From: RGIG2041 sp045537695
GTDB lineage: Bacteria > Bacillota > Clostridia > UBA1381 > UMGS1253
Direction: 5' to 3'
Assembly: GCA_045537695.1 (NCBI GenBank)
Contig: JAZSQB010000043.1
Coordinates: forward strand, 1 to 23,436
DNA: 23,436 bases
Under the pieces are notes generated by a model. That model searched no databases. It saw only the letters and a program-made list of their open reading frames with translations, and had not been told where the DNA came from. Positions 21,384 to 23,436 of the stretch are shown here, in pieces. Numbering within the stretch: position 1 is the stretch's first letter; each line of letters starts with the position of its first letter. A program made the translations under genes and the position numbers.

Positions 21384-21508
21384 ACACAGGCGCGGCCCGC
21401 CTAAATTATGCACAAAGCCTGTGCGCACCTTTGCGCCGTTGGCGTATGTAATATTACACCTGCATAATTTATTTATGTTTAATAGTAGATTAAAAGATTA
21501 TCCCAAAA

Positions 21509-21544
21509 GACCAGGGCCGCCAAATCTTACATTTTGCCCCGGTC
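21509..21544 (-). terminator. Hairpin terminator after the 94-aa gene
   Basis: Arms 21509-21517 and 21536-21544 pair over 9 positions (in the minus-strand RNA the one imperfect pair is a G-U wobble), with an 18-nt loop. In the direction of minus-strand transcription the second arm is followed by TTTTGGG. It lies 19 bases past the stop of the gene at 21563, so it probably ends or attenuates that transcript. Confidence 0.6.
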
Positions 21545-21562
21545 GGTCGGGCTGTGAAAGGC

Positions 21563-21847
21563 TCACTCTTTTACGAGTGATATTTCGTAACTTGCACGAT
21601 TACAGAAGTCATTGATAAAAATGCCGTTCTCGTTCTCGCAATAATACGGCATTTTGTCAAGGTTAGCAAATTCGCGCTGGTAATGCTCCATTCTCTCAGC
21701 TATTGCATCAAACTTATTGCAGGTCTGCAAGTCTGTTATAGCGCATTTTTGCAGCGGTTCGGCGACAAATTCCTGCGCATCCTCGTAGCTGTCAAAATAC
21801 GCATCATACGAAACCCTCGCTCCTTCTACTCTTACTTTAACTTTCAT
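21563..21847 (-). CDS. Small hypothetical protein, 94 aa
   Basis: Not recognised. The N-terminus is beta-like (MKVKVRVEGARVSYDAYF), followed by a helix (YEDAQEFVAEPLQKCAITDLQTC) and a mixed acidic remainder with five cysteines in all (YYCENENGIFINDFC). The layout resembles small phage proteins with a swapped beta-alpha domain, without a named family. It has its own candidate promoter (21909-21939) and terminator (21509-21544), so it may form a separate transcription unit within the early arm. Confidence 0.5.
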   Translation of the reverse strand: MKVKVRVEGARVSYDAYFDSYEDAQEFVAEPLQKCAITDLQTCNKFDAIAERMEHYQREFANLDKMPYYCENENGIFINDFCNRASYEISLVKE

Positions 21848-21908
21848 TTTTCGGGGATTTTAGGGGGTGAATTTTCAATTTTAATTTGTCTGACGTTAAA
21901 ATATACGG

Positions 21909-21939
21909 CAAAGGGAATAAGACGGTAAAAAACGGCAAA
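21909..21939 (-). promoter_or_regulatory. Candidate promoter for the 94-aa gene
   Basis: On the minus strand TTTG (21936-21939), 19 bp and TCCCTTTG (21909-21916) give the -33/-7 layout with one mismatch in the -7 box. It lies about 60 bases upstream of the ATG at 21847, in the 186-bp gap that otherwise holds only A/T-rich sequence and a short GGGC/GCCC hairpin near 21967-21985. Confidence 0.5.
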
Positions 21940-22033
21940 TTTTAAAGTATTCCGGGCTTTATTTCTCAGGGCCTCAGTGTGCGCCCTACTCCCCTGCCGT
22001 ATTTTGTCAGATAATTAATATTTCAACTGTACG

Positions 22034-23104
22034 TTACGTAAGTTTTACTTCTGTGATACGGTATGCCTTGAAGATGTCGAGGTTTTGCCGTATCAGTGTG
22101 CGCGCACGGTCAAATTTCTCTACGTCGTCATTTTCGGACATCCTTTTCTGGCTCTCGTTGCGCAGACCGAGAAGGAGCGTATAGTTGGAATATCCGCGCA
22201 ATTCAAGGGATAGCGGCATGAGGTCAAATATTAACCTGGTGTCGTCAATGGGCACTTTCTTTGCAAATTCGGCGCGTAGCGTGTCCAGCCACAATCTCTC
22301 GGCGTTTCTCCTTAAATCCGCGTCAATCTCCGAGCGCGCATTGGCGAGGTTGGGGGGCGCGGCGTATTGGGGGGTACTCTCTCCTCCCTTCGCCGCTTTC
22401 TTCGTGCTGTTTGGATGTCTCTCAATGTAGGTGAGTGCTGCCACATACGGGTCGTACTTCCAGTGGTACTGTGCCTCGTTGAGCAGATAGAATTTCTTAA
22501 ATTCAGAAGGTTTGAAAAAAATTTCTTTCTCTCTCAAAAACGCTTCGACTTCCTCGGGGGTATAAATAGTTTCAGAGAAAGAATTATTTTTTAAATATTC
22601 AGTATTAGATGAAATACTGTTTACAGTATTCTTGTTGCTGTTATTGTTTCCGTGTCTGTTTTCGTTACCGTTACCGTTACCGTTATCAGTACCGTTACCG
22701 TCTCCGTCTCCGTTATTGATGCTGTTATTAATAGAGGATTGTGTCGCCTGTGGAGTTTGTGCCACTTTTTCCACTTGTGGCGCTTGTGATTTTTCCGCGC
22801 GTTCGAGTTCTTCGAGGCGTTCCATTTTCTCGCGCTGGCGTTTGTTGTACTCCGACTGCCGCTCGAGTTTGCGGTCGTATTTCGCATTGTTGGCGATGAT
22901 GCCGTTACGGATGTACACGAACGAAGCGCGCACAATGTCAGGCACTTGCGGCAATTCCCTGCCGGTGGCGTAAGCGGTGATTATGCTAAGTAGCTGCCCG
23001 CGTCTCTCGAAGTCGGGGAGCAGTTCCTCCGCCGCGACCAGGTCGTCGGTGTAGAGGACGAAGCCCTTCTTCTCTCTTGTGTTTTTCTTGTTCTGTTTTT
23101 TCAT
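22034..23104 (-). CDS. DUF6291-like replication-type early protein
   Basis: 356 aa, first gene of the minus-strand arm. The N-terminal 85 residues (KKGFVLYTDDLVAAEELLPDFERRGQLLSIITAYATGRELP, then an IRNGIIANNAKYDRKLERQSEYNKR helix) match the pattern of the DUF6291 domain common in Bacteroidota and Firmicutes phages, usually beside or fused to replication-initiation regions. A Lys/Glu helix and a low-complexity Asn/Gly linker (about 124-160, encoded by a hexamer array) separate it from a C-terminal helical domain (about 180-345: YTPEEVEAFLREKEI, YDPYVAALTYIERHP). With no other replication gene in view, it is the best candidate for an initiator or helicase loader, by position. Confidence 0.6.
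   Translation of the reverse strand: MKKQNKKNTREKKGFVLYTDDLVAAEELLPDFERRGQLLSIITAYATGRELPQVPDIVRASFVYIRNGIIANNAKYDRKLERQSEYNKRQREKMERLEELERAEKSQAPQVEKVAQTPQATQSSINNSINNGDGDGNGTDNGNGNGNENRHGNNNSNKNTVNSISSNTEYLKNNSFSETIYTPEEVEAFLREKEIFFKPSEFKKFYLLNEAQYHWKYDPYVAALTYIERHPNSTKKAAKGGESTPQYAAPPNLANARSEIDADLRRNAERLWLDTLRAEFAKKVPIDDTRLIFDLMPLSLELRGYSNYTLLLGLRNESQKRMSENDDVEKFDRARTLIRQNLDIFKAYRITEVKLT
22650..22715. repeat. Hexamer array (CCGTTA-like) in the DUF6291-like gene
   Basis: A core related to CCGTT recurs with a 6-bp period from 22650 to 22715: exact CCGTT at 22668, 22674, 22680, 22692 and 22710, variants at the other steps. It encodes the Asn/Gly/Asp linker. Since the period is a multiple of three, slippage would change linker length without a frameshift. 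The core matches that of the 11-bp array at 20032-20190. Confidence 0.7.
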
Positions 23105-23105
23105 G

Positions 23106-23283
23106 TTCTTAACGTTTTTGCAAAAAAAAAACGGTTAATTCCGCTGCCAACGCCGTTAAGAATGCGCTATCCCACAAGGAGATACGGAAGTAACCGTCTA
23201 ATTTCTTCGGTGTATTCTTAACGTTCTTGGCACTGCAAAGTTGCGGCAAAATATTAACATAACAAAAAAAAAAACGTTAAGAA
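23106..23283. promoter_or_regulatory. Operator-like repeats TTCTTAACGTT around the early promoter
   Basis: The 11-mer TTCTTAACGTT occurs at 23106-23116 and 23215-23225 on the plus strand and inverted at 23273-23283. A 9-base inverted match (CGTTAAGAA) lies at 23154-23162. The copies at 23215 and 23273 flank the early promoter core on both sides, in opposite orientation. This is the pattern of repressor or initiator binding sites. One copy sits immediately before the first early ATG. Confidence 0.6.
23236..23266 (-). promoter_or_regulatory. Early promoter of the minus-strand arm
   Basis: On the minus strand TTTG (23263-23266), 19 bp, then CAACTTTG (23236-23243) followed by CAGTGCC. This has one mismatch to TAnnTTTG and the downstream bases typical of Bacteroides promoters. 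Transcription would start near 23229, leaving about 125 bases of leader to the ATG at 23104. Confidence 0.65.
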
Positions 23284-23295
23284 ATTGTTAAATCT

Positions 23296-23436
23296 TAATT
23301 GTCGCAAAAAATTTGTGCGCATTAAGACGCTTAAAGTGTCTTAATGTGCAAAAATTGTATTATAAATAAGATTTCGGGCGGGGTTTTGGATGGGGTTTCG
23401 GGGTGGGTTTGTGGTGGGGTTTCGGGACGGGTTGAA
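23296..23436. repeat. Right copy of the 141-bp terminal direct repeat
   Basis: Identical to 1-141, including the palindrome and G-tract cluster described there. On the circle these are the same bases. Confidence 0.93.

Noticed and set aside
1..23436. CRISPR arrays, tRNA or rRNA genes, insertion sequences
   Set aside because: No spaced direct repeats of CRISPR type, no tRNA arms or rRNA segments and no transposase were seen; the 11-bp array has no spacers.

Overview
The first 141 bases of the window repeat exactly as the last 141 (1-141 = 23296-23436). The window is therefore almost certainly one complete circular replicon of about 23,295 bp, cut open in its intergenic control region. The visible promoters have the Bacteroidota form (TTTG, 19 bp, then TAnnTTTG), and the small-gene families and the diversity-generating retroelement (DGR) look like those of gut Bacteroidales phages. 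The replicon is best read as a virus of a Bacteroidales host. No integrase, portal, terminase, packaging ATPase, tail gene, DNA polymerase or classical Rep protein was recognised.

The layout is two-armed. The plus-strand arm (218-16378) is a nearly gap-free late module. It runs from a small HTH-like ORF through a LEA14/WHy-like membrane protein, an 861-aa multidomain protein (PBECR-like nuclease, ParB-like and transglutaminase-like domains) and a set of Ala-rich single-pass membrane proteins. Two beta-rich capsid candidates follow (201 and 250 aa; the larger looks internally duplicated), then more structural proteins, a membrane-anchored lysozyme and a holin-like protein. The arm ends in a DGR: an 814-aa beta-helix/C-type-lectin target with a variable repeat (VR), a template repeat (TR), the reverse transcriptase and two small genes, one OB-fold-like. 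A hairpin plus U-tract closes the arm. A 70-aa gene with its own promoter and terminator follows.

The minus-strand arm (23104 down to 16791) is the presumed early module. It holds a DUF6291-like replication-type protein, a run of small or membrane proteins, a 315-aa membrane protein whose gene carries fifteen 11-bp iterations of CCGTT, a 38-aa membrane microprotein, a DNA cytosine-5 methyltransferase and a PAPS-reductase-family PP-loop protein. The arms converge on a bidirectional hairpin terminator (16725-16757). They diverge from a control region across the join, which has a long palindrome, eight G-tracts, opposed promoters and TTCTTAACGTT operator-like repeats.

Taken together (inference), this looks like a tailless, internal-membrane-type bacteriophage: many C- or N-terminally anchored small proteins, a membrane-anchored lysozyme, small beta-sandwich capsid candidates and no tail or portal genes. 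It appears to diversify its receptor-binding protein with a DGR. The best leads are that combination, the 11-bp iteron-like array inside a coding sequence, and the toxin/ParB/transglutaminase fusion.
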